Source: Lepidostoma basale (Eukaryota; Arthropoda; Insecta; Trichoptera; Lepidostomatidae). Taken from it: 64,000 nt of DNA. Under the pieces are notes generated by a model, which did no database searches, was not told the DNA's origin, and saw nothing but the letters and a program-made list of their open reading frames with translations. This document shows positions 1-9,956 of the stretch, piece by piece. The stretch is from positions 1,082,501 through 1,146,500 of the forward strand of contig JAHDVF020000890.1 of assembly GCA_022606425.2 (NCBI GenBank), in the 5' to 3' direction. How positions within the stretch are numbered: the stretch's first letter is position 1; every line of letters starts with the position of its first letter. Position numbers and translations under genes: made by a program.

Positions 1-636
1 TAGTTAGTTATACCATCAGTATTATTTTTGCACAGTTTATGTTTTGACAAAACGTTAGAGCTGTTTTACATTTTTTATGTATTTTTTTTATATACAATTG
101 CATTCAACCCCGATTTTTTTTAAATATATATACATTTTTTAAATTTAGTTACGATACATCTTGTAGATAACGTTATGTTACGTAAATTGACATTTGAAAT
201 AAACAATTTGGAACACAAATAACATTTTTATAACTAATCAAAATAATGTAAATATCTTATTTTTGCTCTCTTGTAAAATTTATTAAAAAGCAGTTGGGAC
301 CTTTTGCCAAATAGGTACCGAAAAAACAAAAAAAAACATTATTAGCATGATTGTTGATATGTTCGCATTTTTCGTATATTCCAAATAACAATTAGGACTA
401 CCTCTAGGCTAAGCCTACCTATTACCTACCTCTTTCATTATAATGAAAAATTTCGTAACTGTCTATTTTTTAAATTTGTAGGCCGAATGTGATCCATCCG
501 AAACAAGTCTGTGAAGAGTGTAAAAGTTACACATATGTATATTCCACTTAATTTTATTTATTATCTTTAATCAAAAAAAATATTGACACATGAAAAGTTT
601 TCCATTTCATATTCTCATATGATATAATTATTTCTC
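1..636. other. AT-rich sequence without a gene
   Basis: No frame with recognisable protein similarity, no terminal repeats and no long palindrome were seen. Several short A or T runs. Probably intronic or intergenic. Confidence 0.5.
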
Positions 637-730
637 TCTTCTCGACGCTACATCCTGGTGTGATATTTTGCCTCCTCCAGAACAATTCTCTAAGTCTTCA
701 GTCCAGTTTCTTAAAATCATTGTATATTGT
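637..730 (-). mobile_element. LINE 3'-end fragment
   Basis: On the minus strand a short frame ends EEAKYHTRM-stop, the usual closing motif of insect RTE-type reverse transcriptases. It resembles 17,213-17,295. Heavily truncated; no catalytic region remains. Confidence 0.4.
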
Positions 731-739
731 GGAGTCCGA

Positions 740-1425
740 GTATCGAGACTCGCATATTCGCCGTATCATCATTTCTCGCATTTCTGTTTTTTGTATCACT
801 CATAATACGAGTACCTAAGTGTATCGCGCCACAGTTTGACAAACCATGTCACCTCCCCTTCGGGCGGGGCAACTTTTTTACTTTCGGAGATAAATTTAAT
901 TAGTTACTTTTGCACACATTTTTTTTTTCAAAAAACTGATATGCGGATGGGTTAAGACGAGGAACGCACAGCTTTCAGTTTTGGCCCGCGCTGTAGGTAC
1001 AAGCGGGTATTCCGCAGAGCATAAAAAGAATTTTGTTTGAACTAAAAAATATATACGTGTGTAAGCATGTTTTTTCAAAATGCACTATACAATGTGTTTA
1101 AAACTACACAATTTGATTGAAGTCGGGGGAAATGATGAACTTTTACAAGCGTGATATGTTGCAGGCATCGCTAATCGAATTGCAGCTAATCCGGACCGAT
1201 TAGGGCCACTTTGCATCTAGAATTATCGTTAACAGGCGTACTTATCTTCTAGATAGGTTAATTACCTCTCTACGTTGTAGCACATAGTGTAATGTGTGCA
1301 TTACCTGCGTACCTACTTGGAGATAATTCCTATACTCGGGTTGTCAGACATTAGTGCTTCAGAAATCACCCGTTAGATGCCGCCGTTGTGGTGGTTTTGG
1401 TGATAAATGCGTAAGTGTTGAAATT
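740..1425. other. Unassigned sequence
   Basis: Moderately complex sequence. Small frames here lack family similarity and splice signals good enough to call an exon. Nothing recognised. Confidence 0.4.
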
Positions 1426-1429
1426 ATTT

Positions 1430-1693
1430 CTCTTGGAAATATGTATACGATAGAGTGTCAAATGCAAATATTAGAAATGAATGCCGTGTGAATGAAAGTG
1501 TTATGAACAAAATAATTAAAGGGACATTAAGGCGGCCACATTCGAAGTCGGAATAATCGACGTGCGTGCATGGTACGATGTATGAATATAGAGGAAGCCC
1601 GAGAGGTATGCCAGGACAGGCCATTGTGGCGATTCATCCTCACTGCCTACCCCTCCGGGGAAATGGCGTGATGGTTAGTTAGTTAGTTAGACA
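1430..1693 (+). mobile_element. LINE-T 3' end
   Basis: Carries the family's C-terminal reverse-transcriptase sequence (around RACMVRCMNIEEAREVC) and the hallmark 3' end: CTACCCCTCCGGGG, GGCGTGATGG, then GTTAGTTAGTTAG. An internal deletion joins the GTLR part directly to the GGCCACATTCG part. LINE-T is the most abundant element of the window, with over twenty pieces on both strands. Confidence 0.75.
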
Positions 1694-1921
1694 TTAAGAT
1701 GGTTTAGATGCATGGAATGAATTAATGAAGAAATAATGGTAATGAAAGTATGTGTTAACGATGTAAACGCAGAAAGACTGAGAAAAACGTGGCATTATCA
1801 AATATTAAATGTCGGCCGTGAGGAATCGGAGAAATCGTATATCAGGAAAGAAGAGTGCGGTGGTCCACCATTTCTGCTCACTCCTTCAGAGAGACGGCGT
1901 GATGGTTAGCTAGTAAGTTAG
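1694..1921 (+). mobile_element. LINE-T 3' end, second tandem copy
   Basis: Starts at the TTAG tail of the preceding copy and repeats the family from KMV-type residues to GGCGTGATGGTTAG. Frame is broken by indels. The head-to-tail placement suggests insertion into, or duplication at, the TTAG tail. Confidence 0.7.
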
Positions 1922-1984
1922 ATTGAAAAATAAATAGTGCTTTAAAATTAAAACATTTTAGTTTTCTGTAAAGACTTTTGTTTA

Positions 1985-2384
1985 CCTGGGGAGCAGTATT
2001 ACATGGGATGGTCGATCCAAGAAAGACGTCGATAGTCGTATCCACCAGGCTAAACTTGCCTTCAATAAAAAGTCTAAAATATTCGAGTCCAACAACATAG
2101 ACCTGAGCCTAAAAAAACAACTTTTAAAAACATTGGTGAGGAGTGTTTTACTGTACGGCTGCGAGACTTGGTGCCTGGGCGAAAGAGAGCGTAAAAGGCT
2201 GGAGGCATTTGAGATGTGGACCTACCGACGAGTTGCCCATGTTTCATGGAGGGACCACATTACAAATGAAGAAGTTCTCAGCAGAGTTGAAGAGAGTAGG
2301 CACGTGTTGAACACCATAGCGGAGAGGCGCGCAAGGTGGATTGGTCATGTGTTGCAACACGAATGTTTCCTGCATAATGAATGA
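1985..2384 (+). pseudogene. LINE reverse-transcriptase C-terminal fragment (LINE-D)
   Basis: Readable for about 130 codons with few breaks. Motifs in order: YLGSSITWDGRSKKDVDSRI, VRSVLLYGCETW, then a C-terminal ARWIGHVLQH. This is the thumb and post-thumb part of a non-LTR reverse transcriptase. The palm with the catalytic aspartates is missing, so it is a 5'-truncated dead copy. It abuts a LINE-T piece in the opposite orientation. Clade not certain. Confidence 0.7.
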
Positions 2385-2575
2385 ATGTTTCTGACTTCGA
2401 ATATCGCTATCTTTTAGTATTTGATTAATTTGGACATGCCATGCTTTTCTTAGTTTTCTACGGCTTCTTTTTCCACTCACACTTTTTGTATATTACACTT
2501 TAACAATTCTTCTCTCGTCCATTCGTTCCATATCTTCAAACCATCTCAGGGATCCATTTTTATTTTTTTACTTAT
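2385..2575 (-). mobile_element. LINE-T fragment
   Basis: Minus-strand remnant encoding KAWHVQINQILK and FEDMERMDE-like residues of the LINE-T C-terminus. It lacks the TTAG tail and is broken by stops. Confidence 0.6.
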
Positions 2576-2579
2576 GATG

Positions 2580-3215
2580 TTTCAGGAAAAAAAATTAACT
2601 TAGAAATTTGTACGGTATAAGGACAAATTTTATGACATGCGGCAAATGCAGTCTTCCCACTTAACCAGAGATATTTCAGAAGAGTTCGGGTCACGTAAGA
2701 CTAATGTGTTATCTGTCAGGTTAGGGTTCAACTCCCCGCGGAATAATGGCGGATTAGAGGATGACAATTAGGCTATTACCATATCCGTCTAATGATATTC
2801 CATAGATGGCAGCATTACCAGGCCGAGTGTAGGTGTTGAAGGTACTGTAACGAATTCCACAGACGATGCTAGATGCACTTTCATCTTCCATAGATTAGCG
2901 CGAGAGAATAATATTCACAAGTCAACAGGGTCGGGAAATTTCACCTTCTTCGGCGAATAGCCAATTAGATACATTTTGTATGAAGGTTGCATGCAATTAG
3001 CTTAAATATAAACGAAAAACATTTATTTTCAATGTATACTACAGACCGAATAGTACTTGTTTAAAACTATAAAAAAAACACGAATGTTGTAATATTCTTA
3101 TTAAACAATAAATTTCAATGTGTGTGATTTATATTTCAGTTATAAATAGATAATATAGGTTGACAAAACATGCTCGTAAAGCGCAGTCAATTTAAAAAAA
3201 AAAAAAAAAAATTAT
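2580..3215. other. AT-rich sequence without a gene
   Basis: No similarity recognised. Ends in an 18-base A run at about 3,192, directly before SINE-B. Confidence 0.4.
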
Positions 3216-3219
3216 TCGA

Positions 3220-3395
3220 GTGACGTTCTAGGGTATAGAACGCTTACCTCCCGATCCAGGGGAGTTGGGTTCAAATCTGGATACGACCAGATTTCTTCTT
3301 TATAATAATGAGCTATTTTCTGCTCACATTAAAGATTGTAAAATAAGTTCTAATACAATTGATTTAAAATCTTTGAATTAGTCTTTAAAAAAATG
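3220..3395 (+). mobile_element. SINE-B (tRNA-derived)
   Basis: One of five copies. The head resembles a tRNA: TCTAGGGTATAGAACG near an A box, GGGTTCAAATC at the B box, and a closing ACGACCAGA that can pair with the GGTC start in better copies. The shared body runs through AATGAGCTATTTTCTGCTCAC. Not a functional tRNA gene. Confidence 0.65.
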
Positions 3396-3466
3396 AACAA
3401 GCAAGGTGTAACATGTCACCCTCTAAATAAATAAATAAAATATTTTTCAATCACTCAGAATTTCGC

Positions 3467-3847
3467 CACCTGAGAGTAAGAAGGTTCCAACTGTCAAAAG
3501 TAAAAAGCTGAGAAAAATGAAGTCAAAGTTTTGTTGGTTTCGGGTGTGTATCTTGGAATAAAAGGGTTCCATCTGCAGCAGATGAAATTATTTTACCGAG
3601 AAGCGTGTAAATTTTCTCTGGCGACAGTTGTAATAATAAAGTTCGAAGTGTAAATGAATCCTTCTTCAGTGAATCATGTGTTTTGAATGATCAGATAGAA
3701 CTTTATTATTTTCATAACATAAAAATGATGATACTATAACATGTTTTTTTTGTTAATTGTACATATAGATAAGGTTAGTAAGAACCCTTTTCACGAAAAA
3801 ATCCAATTGTGAAGTTGTGTTAGTTGGAACCCTCTTACTCTCAGGTG
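3467..3847. mobile_element. Non-autonomous DNA transposon with 26-bp terminal inverted repeats
   Basis: Ends at 3,467-3,492 and 3,822-3,847 are inverted repeats with one mismatch (CACCTGAGAGTAAGA then AGG or GGG then TTCCAACT). Length 381 bp, no coding capacity. I could not read a clear target-site duplication, so the superfamily is open. Confidence 0.7.
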
Positions 3848-4053
3848 ACGATTTCTAGGTTATGCTTTCTTTGTTGCATCAACAACATTGAACTCATTAC
3901 TTAAAAACATAACGATCTGTCATTGCAAAGCACTTGAAATCGTTGGAAATGTTTTAGATTAGATAAATAAAGTACTATTTAAAAAAAATGCCAAATTCAA
4001 GACTTAGAAAATGATTAAATTTTATAAATGATTTCAAAACATTTATATTGATG

Positions 4054-4190
4054 ACAACGTTCGTTTTCCAGAAATTTTATTGAATTTCATAAGGGTGGCA
4101 TGTGTCGCTTTACTAGGGCACTTTCAAGTATTATCAAGGGGCGTCTGATAATGCTCTAGGAAGAGAAAATGTTTCACTACCATAAATTAT
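4054..4190. repeat. Decayed family-b palindrome
   Basis: The left part matches the b arm (CGTTCGTTTTCCAGAAATTT, then ATGTGTCGC). The right part keeps CTGATAATGCTCTAGGAAGAG. Both arms are too diverged to fold as a ribozyme-like motif. Confidence 0.35.
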
Positions 4191-4364
4191 AAATCAACTT
4201 CTATTGATATTTTCACGAATATTAACTATTTTAACATTATTGTTCCAAAAATAGTATATAAAAAAAATATTATGATAAATAGTTAAATTAATATATGGAT
4301 AAGTAAAAGTAATGCATATTCAACGGAACTGTGTAAAATATAAATAATATGAATGAAATAAACG

Positions 4365-4840
4365 ATCAACCTGAAACAAAAGTCTATGAAGCCTGCGTTC
4401 TGCCAGTTGGTACTTATGGTCTTGAAATTGTTACATTGTCCAAGCAAAGTGCCGAGAAACTGCGAGTGACCTAAAGAGCCATGGAAAGAGTCATGTTAGG
4501 AATAAGCCTAAGAGACAGAGTCAGAAACGATACGGTGAGAGAAAGAACAAAGGGTCATTGACATCATCCACCGGGTGGCGACTCTAAAATGGCAATGGTC
4601 GGGCCACGTAGCCAGAAGCTCAGATGAAAAGTGGACAAGAAGACTGCTGACTTGGAGACCGTGGATGGCAAAAAGAAGTGCAGGGCGACCGCAACTACGG
4701 TGGAAGGATAACTTGAACAGACACGTCGGAATAACCTGGATGCAGTCTGCACAGGACAGAGTGACATGGTAGCGAATGGAGGAGGCCTTTGTCCAGGAGT
4801 GGACGGGAATAGGCTGAGGAAGAAGAAGAAGAATGAAATA
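4365..4840 (+). pseudogene. RTE-B reverse-transcriptase 3' end
   Basis: Encodes VYEACVLPVGTYGLEIVTLS, ISLRDRVRNDTVRE, WSGHVARSSDEKWTRRLL and GRPQLRWKDNLNRH, the C-terminus of RTE-clade elements common in Lepidoptera. At least two frame breaks and a stop. The tail is AAGAAGAAGAAG. Sister copies lie at 28,500 and 46,080. Confidence 0.8.
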
Positions 4841-4849
4841 AAATAAATA

Positions 4850-5268
4850 TTTTAAACATATTCGTAGTTGATGTCTTCCTTTGCGAATAAATCGAAAGAT
4901 GTCCCTTAATAGATAGATATTGTTCTAAAGTAAAGGATAAAAATCACTAGAATCTTTCTACGTCAAGTATAGGCACTCCTGTATAAGTATGTAGATCTCG
5001 GGAGTAATGAATGGCGGTATTAATAGATATTATTTTCAACTTTTTTGCGCGTATCACTGGTGTGAGTGATGATAGCATTACATCATTAAATTGTTAGCTC
5101 AATGCCAGTGCAACAAAAAACCTTTTTGAAAAGTAAACTGAATGAAGCTGAATGAAATGTACGAGTATACACCGCTTCGATACTGGTAATTCCTAAGAAG
5201 ATGCGTAACACAAGAAGGCGTGCTACGTTACAAAAATGAAGCAACGCGAAAGACCACTGTAGCATATT
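4850..5268. other. AT-rich sequence without a gene
   Basis: Low-complexity and unassigned sequence between two RTE copies. Nothing recognised. Confidence 0.4.
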
Positions 5269-5301
5269 CGTCTGTTCTTCTTCTTCTTCCTTATTGTAGA
5301 C

Positions 5302-5714
5302 CAGTGGTTCCCAAAGTGGTCGGTACGGACCCCCAGGGGTCCCCGGGACCTTTCAGGGGGTCCGCGGATATTTTTCGCTCTTGACCTTTTTTTTGTTTAG
5401 CTCATTCGCGAAAATTGGCGATGACATTTTTTTTAGTCCAACGGGGACTTCCGGTCAGTACAATTCGGCGACAACTATACTTTTCGAATGAGCTAAAAAA
5501 TTTGTCGCTGCCGAATTCTACTGGCCGGAAGTCGCTGATGAGCTAAAAAAAGGTCGCCAACGAAAAATATCCATTATTATTTATTACGTAACTTCTATAA
5601 TAATAAAAATGTATCACAATTTTTTTAGGTGAATTTGTAAAAAAAAAAACGATATTATGAATGTAGGGGGGTCTGCACAAAAAAAAATGGGACAAAATAG
5701 TTTGGGAACCACTG
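5302..5714. mobile_element. hAT-type MITE with 8-bp target-site duplication
   Basis: Ends CAGTGGTTCCCAAA and TTTGGGAACCACTG are inverted repeats typical of hAT elements. The flanks are an exact 8-bp duplication, TTGTAGAC (5,294-5,301 and 5,715-5,722). 413 bp, non-coding, with internal repeats around GAGCTAAAAAA and a second internal inverted pair (ACTTCCGGTCAGTA / TACTGGCCGGAAGT). Two other RTE-C copies (17,030 and 20,720) show the unoccupied site. Confidence 0.92.
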
Positions 5715-6078
5715 TTGTAGACCTATGTGGTCTGTTCTCCAGAATGTTGCTCCTCCTGTGAGGTAGATTCTCAGCTGTCCTTCCATCTTTTAGGAGGTCT
5801 TCCACGAGGACGTGTCCCATGAGGTTGATTATGCAATGCAATATATGGGAGTCTGGTGGTGTCCATTCTTTGAACATGACCGTACCAGTCCCCTTTTCGC
5901 TGTCTGCTCCATCTTATTATATCCTCAACCTCACATATCTCTCTTATTCTGGTAATCCTCACGCGATCCCTCAGAGTCTTGCCTGCTATCGTCCTCAGTG
6001 TCTTCATTTCGGAAGTCCTCAAAACTTGTTTGGTCCTTACTGTGTCTGCCCTTGCTTCGACGCCATATGTTATTATTT

Positions 6079-6106
6079 TTGAGTTAATAAACTGATTTGA
6101 TTTGAT
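6079..6106. mobile_element. Very short LINE-E1 3'-end insertion
   Basis: A piece matching the 3' terminus of LINE-E1 (AATAAACTGATTTGATTTGA) sits inside the RTE-C coding sequence, adding nine codons in frame between VRPII and ITYGVE. ATTATT on both sides may be the target-site duplication. Confidence 0.55.
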
Positions 6107-6149
6107 TATTGGTCTTACGCATGCTTTATAGATTCTCATCTTACTCTTA

Positions 6150-6369
6150 AGGCAGAAACATACTATTAACACGCGACGTGGCGTGTTTACTCCTACCATC
6201 GGCAACACGTCGATCTAACTCGTCTGGATCGGGTGGCGTGTGCGCGCATGGCGTCGCGTCGGGTGTTCATAGTGTGATTCTGTCCATAGAAAACAATACA
6301 ATTTGATTCGACTCAACACGCATCACGTGGCATCGGGTGGCGTGGCGTGTTAATAGTATGTTTCTGCCT
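6150..6369. mobile_element. Harbinger-like MITE with TTA duplication
   Basis: Terminal inverted repeats AGGCAGAAACATACTATTAA / TTAATAGTATGTTTCTGCCT flanked by TTA on both sides (6,147-6,149 and 6,370-6,372). 220 bp, non-coding, GC-rich, filled with GGCGTG and CACGTGG-like words. The 3-bp TTA duplication is typical of PIF/Harbinger. Confidence 0.85.
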
Positions 6370-6479
6370 TTAATGGCCATGTCTTTGTTTTTCCATATTG
6401 TCGATTTTGGAGCCCCAGAGATTGCAGCTGTCTTTATTCATGAGCTCATTTAGCTCATATTAAATAAAAATAATATAAA

Positions 6480-6705
6480 TAAATTAACTAACTGATAAAC
6501 TAAACGTCACGTCCTGCTCTTCCTCGACTACTTTTCCATTCACACTACTCGTATAGTATGTCATTTGAGCCATTCTTCCCTCATCCATTCATTCCATATG
6601 TACAAACTATCTAAGTGACCCTTTCTTAATTTCATTTAGGACGCACTCATTTGCCTGACATTCATTTCTTACTTCTAATCCGCCTTACATTATGCGTCGT
6701 GATTA
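6480..6705 (-). mobile_element. LINE-T fragment
   Basis: Begins TTAACTAACTGATAAACTAA (reverse of the TTAG tail). Minus-strand remnants of the RT C-terminus follow, including residues like ERMDEGRMAQM. Internal part deleted. Confidence 0.6.
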
Positions 6706-6832
6706 TACGATTGAATTTAACCGAGAAAAAAATGTCATGGGGAATAACATAATATATTCTTGTATTATACGATATATTAAAAAAAACATGTCTCCATGGT
6801 TGTTCAATCAGTATATGGACAAGTGTAAAAGA

Positions 6833-6932
6833 ACTGAAAGGAATAAATGCTGGTGCTAAGACGAGTGATTTGTCTGTAAATTGTATGCTATACGCGGACG
6901 ATGCCGTTCTCGTTGCGGATAGTGCGGAAAAA
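6833..6932 (+). pseudogene. Reverse-transcriptase catalytic motif fragment (YADD)
   Basis: About 33 codons reading VKELKGINAG, then CMLYADDAVLVADSAEK-stop. YADD is the metal-binding motif C of non-LTR reverse transcriptases. Both sides are lost. It is the only catalytic-core piece in the first 38 kb. Confidence 0.75.
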
Positions 6933-6934
6933 TA

Positions 6935-7290
6935 GAATATAGTTATGTGTTTGGATTGCAGTCAAAAATAATAAATCAATTATTAAACGGGGTTTCGCAA
7001 TTTTTTACAAGAATGGTTTTGTTAATAGGATTATCACTTAAAACAGCTTCAGAAGCATTGATACAAAAAGCAATAAATGCTCTCTCCGGAAATACATTTT
7101 ATAAAGGAATTCACAGTTCATTATAGACCAATCTTGGTTCAATTAAGACTCCTACATTCTGTAGTGGAGGAATCTTCAAGGATAAAGTGAACTGGTTGTA
7201 ATTGAATACTTCATCTTTTATCATATACTTTAAAATAGGAAATAATTACTCATTTTTCAATTATAAGGATAGTTAATTAAGCATATTTAA
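6935..7290. other. AT-rich sequence without a gene
   Basis: Nothing recognised between the YADD fragment and a LINE-T tail. Confidence 0.35.
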
Positions 7291-7985
7291 TATAGTAACT
7301 AACTAACTAACCATCACGCCGCCTCCCCAGGGAGGTAGGTAGAAATAATGGATCGCCACACTGTTCGTTCCTGACAATCTTCTTTTGATTTCTCAACATT
7401 TATACATCGTGTCATGCACGCACGTCGATTTCTTCGATTCTTCGCGTGGCCGACAATCTATATTTGATGTATTTAATCCTGCCACGTTTTCCTCAGTCTT
7501 CCTCTATTTCTAGTTCCGTTTACGACGTTAACATATACTTTCTTTACCATTATTTCTTCATTCATTCTCTCCACGTGTCCAAACCATCTTAATGATCCTT
7601 CCATTATTTTATTCAGAACACTTTCATTCGCAATGCATTCACTTGACACTCTATCATACAGTTTTTCACGCATTCGTCTAAGAGATCTCATTTTTACTGC
7701 ATTTATTCTATTTTCATCTTTCTTTTGCCAGATTCATATTTCGCTTCCATACATGAGGGTCGGTACAAGTGCACTGCAATTTTAGCTTTTTGGATAGGTT
7801 TTTGTTTGCGATGACAACTCTAAGTGTATCATTCACATTATTGCTTGCTCCAACCCTTCTTTCAATATTCTTCTCCACTCGCCCATCTTTTGTAAACAAA
7901 CTACCTAAATATACCAACTCATGTATTTGTTCCGGATTTTCACCATTCACGCTAATGTTCCAAACTGCCATGATTTCTTATTTTT
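7291..7985 (-). pseudogene. LINE-T, longest 3' copy
   Basis: Minus strand. Upstream frame: MAVWNISVNGENPEQIHELV, then YLGSLFTKDGRVEKNIERRV. After a frameshift: MRSLRRMREKLYDRVSS, WFGHVERMNEE and TRNRGRLRKTWQD. The 3' end is the reverse of ACTAACTAACTAACCATCAC. This gives the post-palm part of the LINE-T reverse transcriptase. No palm motif is present. Confidence 0.8.
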
Positions 7986-7987
7986 CT

Positions 7988-8505
7988 AACTAACTAACTA
8001 ACTAACCATCACTCCGTCTCCCAAAGGGGTAGGCAGAAATAATGGACTGCTACACTTTTCTTTCCTGACATATTTCTCTCGCTTCCTCAACATTCATACA
8101 TCGTGTCATGCACGCGCGTCGATTTCTCTGACTCCTCACATGGCCGACATTCAATATTTGATTTATTTGATCGTGCCACGTTTTCCTCGGTCTTCCTCTA
8201 TTTCTGGTTCCATTTACATCATTAACATATAATTTTTTTACCATTCTTTCTTCATTCATTCTTTCCATATGTCCAAACCATCTTAATGATCCTTTCATTA
8301 TTTTGTTCATGACACCATCATTCGCACCGCATTCACTTCTTATATTTTCATTCGACACTCTATCATACACAGAATATCCACACATTCGTCTAAGAGATCT
8401 CATTTCTACTGCATTTATTCTACTTTCATCCTTCCTTTGCCAGTTCCATGCTTCGCTTCCATACATAAGGGTCGGTAGAAGAACACCATTGTGCACTGCC
8501 ATTCT
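7988..8505 (-). pseudogene. LINE-T 3' end, open for 150 codons
   Basis: The best-preserved LINE-T C-terminus: MAVHNGVLLPTLMYGSEAWN, ..RMCGYSVYDRVSNENIR, ..FGHMERMNEERMVKKLYV, GRPRKTWHDQINQIL, RACMTRCMNVEEAREICQE. The tail TTAGTTAGTTAGTTAG follows. It directly follows the preceding copy, again with a tail-to-body junction. Confidence 0.8.
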
Positions 8506-8807
8506 AGTTTTTTTTAATAGCTCATATTTTTCAAAATTAAAAAAATAAAAAAATTATACAAATGACGAACATTAAATGATTACATTAATCCAACGTCAGC
8601 TTGGAGGATTTATAATTACGCGAACGTCTTCATTCAAATGTTAAACGAATCATAGCCGGATCAAAGGAATTTCAACATTTTAAACGTGAAAAGATTGATA
8701 ATCCGACATCAGATATGTTCATTTTACGATAAAATGATTTTAGATATTAATGGCCATTAACATAACGTGGCACAATAACTATAAATAGCCAAACTGTTCA
8801 CATTATT

Positions 8808-8985
8808 GTAATTATTATGTTGAAAAGCTCCTTACATCATTACAGCGCGAACCAAATGACATAAATGGTGAATGAAAAGAACACCAAAGGAAATATACAT
8901 AGAACCATGTGAATAGAAATGACAGTTATCTATTTTTGTAAGTCTTATCGTAAGGGTTACCGACTCGCATATACAGTCGCTTACG
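8808..8985 (-). mobile_element. LINE-E2 3' end (first part of a split copy)
   Basis: Matches 61,085-61,280: a tail with CCTTACATCATTACAGCGCG, then CTTATCGTAAGGGT. The copy resumes at 9,351. The two parts overlap by about 20 bp (GTAAGGGT... and GTCAGGGT...), possibly the target-site duplication of what was inserted between them. Confidence 0.6.
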
Positions 8986-9100
8986 AAATCCCCTCCGTAC
9001 GCTGTCCACCTGGAAGACTGCTTTAGAGATGGTGGGATAGCTGGACCTCAACATCCCAGGAGACATGATATCTGTGTCACAGATTGTCAGATCTATTTTT
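8970..9100 (+). mobile_element. RTE-C2 3' end
   Basis: Same 3' segment as the RT copy at 38,440-39,650, here in plus orientation: GTCCACCTGGAAGACTG, GGACCTCA, ATCTGTGTCACAGATTGTCA. Coding part absent. Confidence 0.65.
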
Positions 9101-9102
9101 TT

Positions 9103-9328
9103 TTATACAACAGGTCGTTTGAACCCAAGTACTGTATACAATTTATTTTAGCTATTATATTGAATCTTATGACATGTGATAGGTAGCCAATCTATCGCCA
9201 TTTTATTGTCACGAGAATTCTTCACCAGATCAATGACAGTGTGACAATCACACTGAAATCGCCGGGAATCGAACCCGGGACCTTCGGTATGCTAGTCAGA
9301 GCTCTTACCACTCTGCCACGAAGGTCGG
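9103..9328 (-). mobile_element. SINE-A (tRNA-derived), minus strand
   Basis: The minus-strand head starts CGACCTTCGTGGCAGAGTGG (A-box region) and has GGGTTCGATTCCCGG (B box). The body contains GTGATTGTCACACTGTC and CAATAAAATGGCGATAGATT. The 3' part differs from the longer copies and ends in the TGTATAC...CAGTACTTGGG type tail. Confidence 0.85.
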
Positions 9329-9350
9329 CATTAAAAGAAGTAGGAGAATA

Positions 9351-9545
9351 AGAATACCGTCAGGGTATTCACGAATTTGCTACAATTGCATCCAAAGAGG
9401 TCTACCTTTACACTAATACAGAAAAACTTCTAAGCGCCTCTGTGCGGCGATTCGGGGCATAAAATAAGATATGCCCTCTTGCTCTGCTATAGCTGTGGGG
9501 AAAGTATAGATTTAGTTCAGATAGTATAGAAGTTTAATACAATCT
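9351..9545 (-). pseudogene. LINE-E2 C-terminal fragment (second part)
   Basis: Minus-strand residues match those at 61,231-61,479 (RARGHILCYAPYCRTEA-like). A remnant of the C-terminal region of a Jockey-type reverse transcriptase. Confidence 0.6.
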
Positions 9546-9564
9546 TAATTATCATTATAAATTA

Positions 9565-9815
9565 CGACCTTCGTGGCCGAATGGTAAGTGCATTGACTGC
9601 CACCCGAAGGTTCCGGGTTCGATTACCGGCGAGGGCAGTGTGATTGTCACACTGTCTTTGGTCTGGTGTAGAATTCACGTGACAATAAAATGGCGATAGA
9701 ATAGCTATTTATAACATGTCACGAGAATCACTATGATAGCTATACCCTTTACATCGATTTGGATCATGGTGTCATGATGTAAAGAGCGATTCAACAACAA
9801 AAAAATAATAATAAC
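9565..9815 (+). mobile_element. SINE-A, long-tail form
   Basis: Head GACCTTCGTGGCCGAATGG, B box GGGTTCGATTACC. The tail runs CCTTTACATCGATTTGG ... AAGAGCGATTCAAC, then AATAATAATAAC. This 3' tail equals the end of LINE-E2 (compare 61,085-61,165). Confidence 0.88.
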
Positions 9816-9956
9816 ATGTGTATTCTTATACACAAAGCTGAAGATGTCACTAATTGAAGTGTTGAGAGTTTGGTTAAAATGAAGGGCTGTTTTTACTGCT
9901 ATGTTAAGATTGATTCTCTCTATAAATAATGCGTCAATTATAAAACCATTTAAAAT

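Larger units (their letters stand above)
5270..6455 (-). pseudogene. RTE-C reverse-transcriptase 3' portion, with nested insertions
   Basis: Minus strand. Residues in order: SGAPKSTIWKNKDMA, KSKMRIYKACVRPII, ITYGVEARADTVRTKQVLRT, GKTLRDRVR, RGRPPKRWKD, then an untranslated end and GAAGAAGAA tail at 5,275-5,290. The palm domain is absent. Three insertions split it: a Harbinger-like MITE (6,150-6,369), a 27-nt LINE tail (about 6,079-6,106) and a hAT MITE (5,302-5,714). Removing the Harbinger MITE plus one TTA restores the frame across the site. Confidence 0.85.

Noticed and set aside
4145..4178. Hammerhead-like motif in the decayed b palindrome
   Set aside because: GAAA and the cleavage triplet are not preserved; only the arm similarity supports it.
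9565..9640. A functional tRNA gene at the SINE-A heads (also 50,113; 53,908; 54,192)
   Set aside because: A and B boxes are present but no proper cloverleaf with a paired acceptor stem, and the sequence continues into a SINE body and tail.
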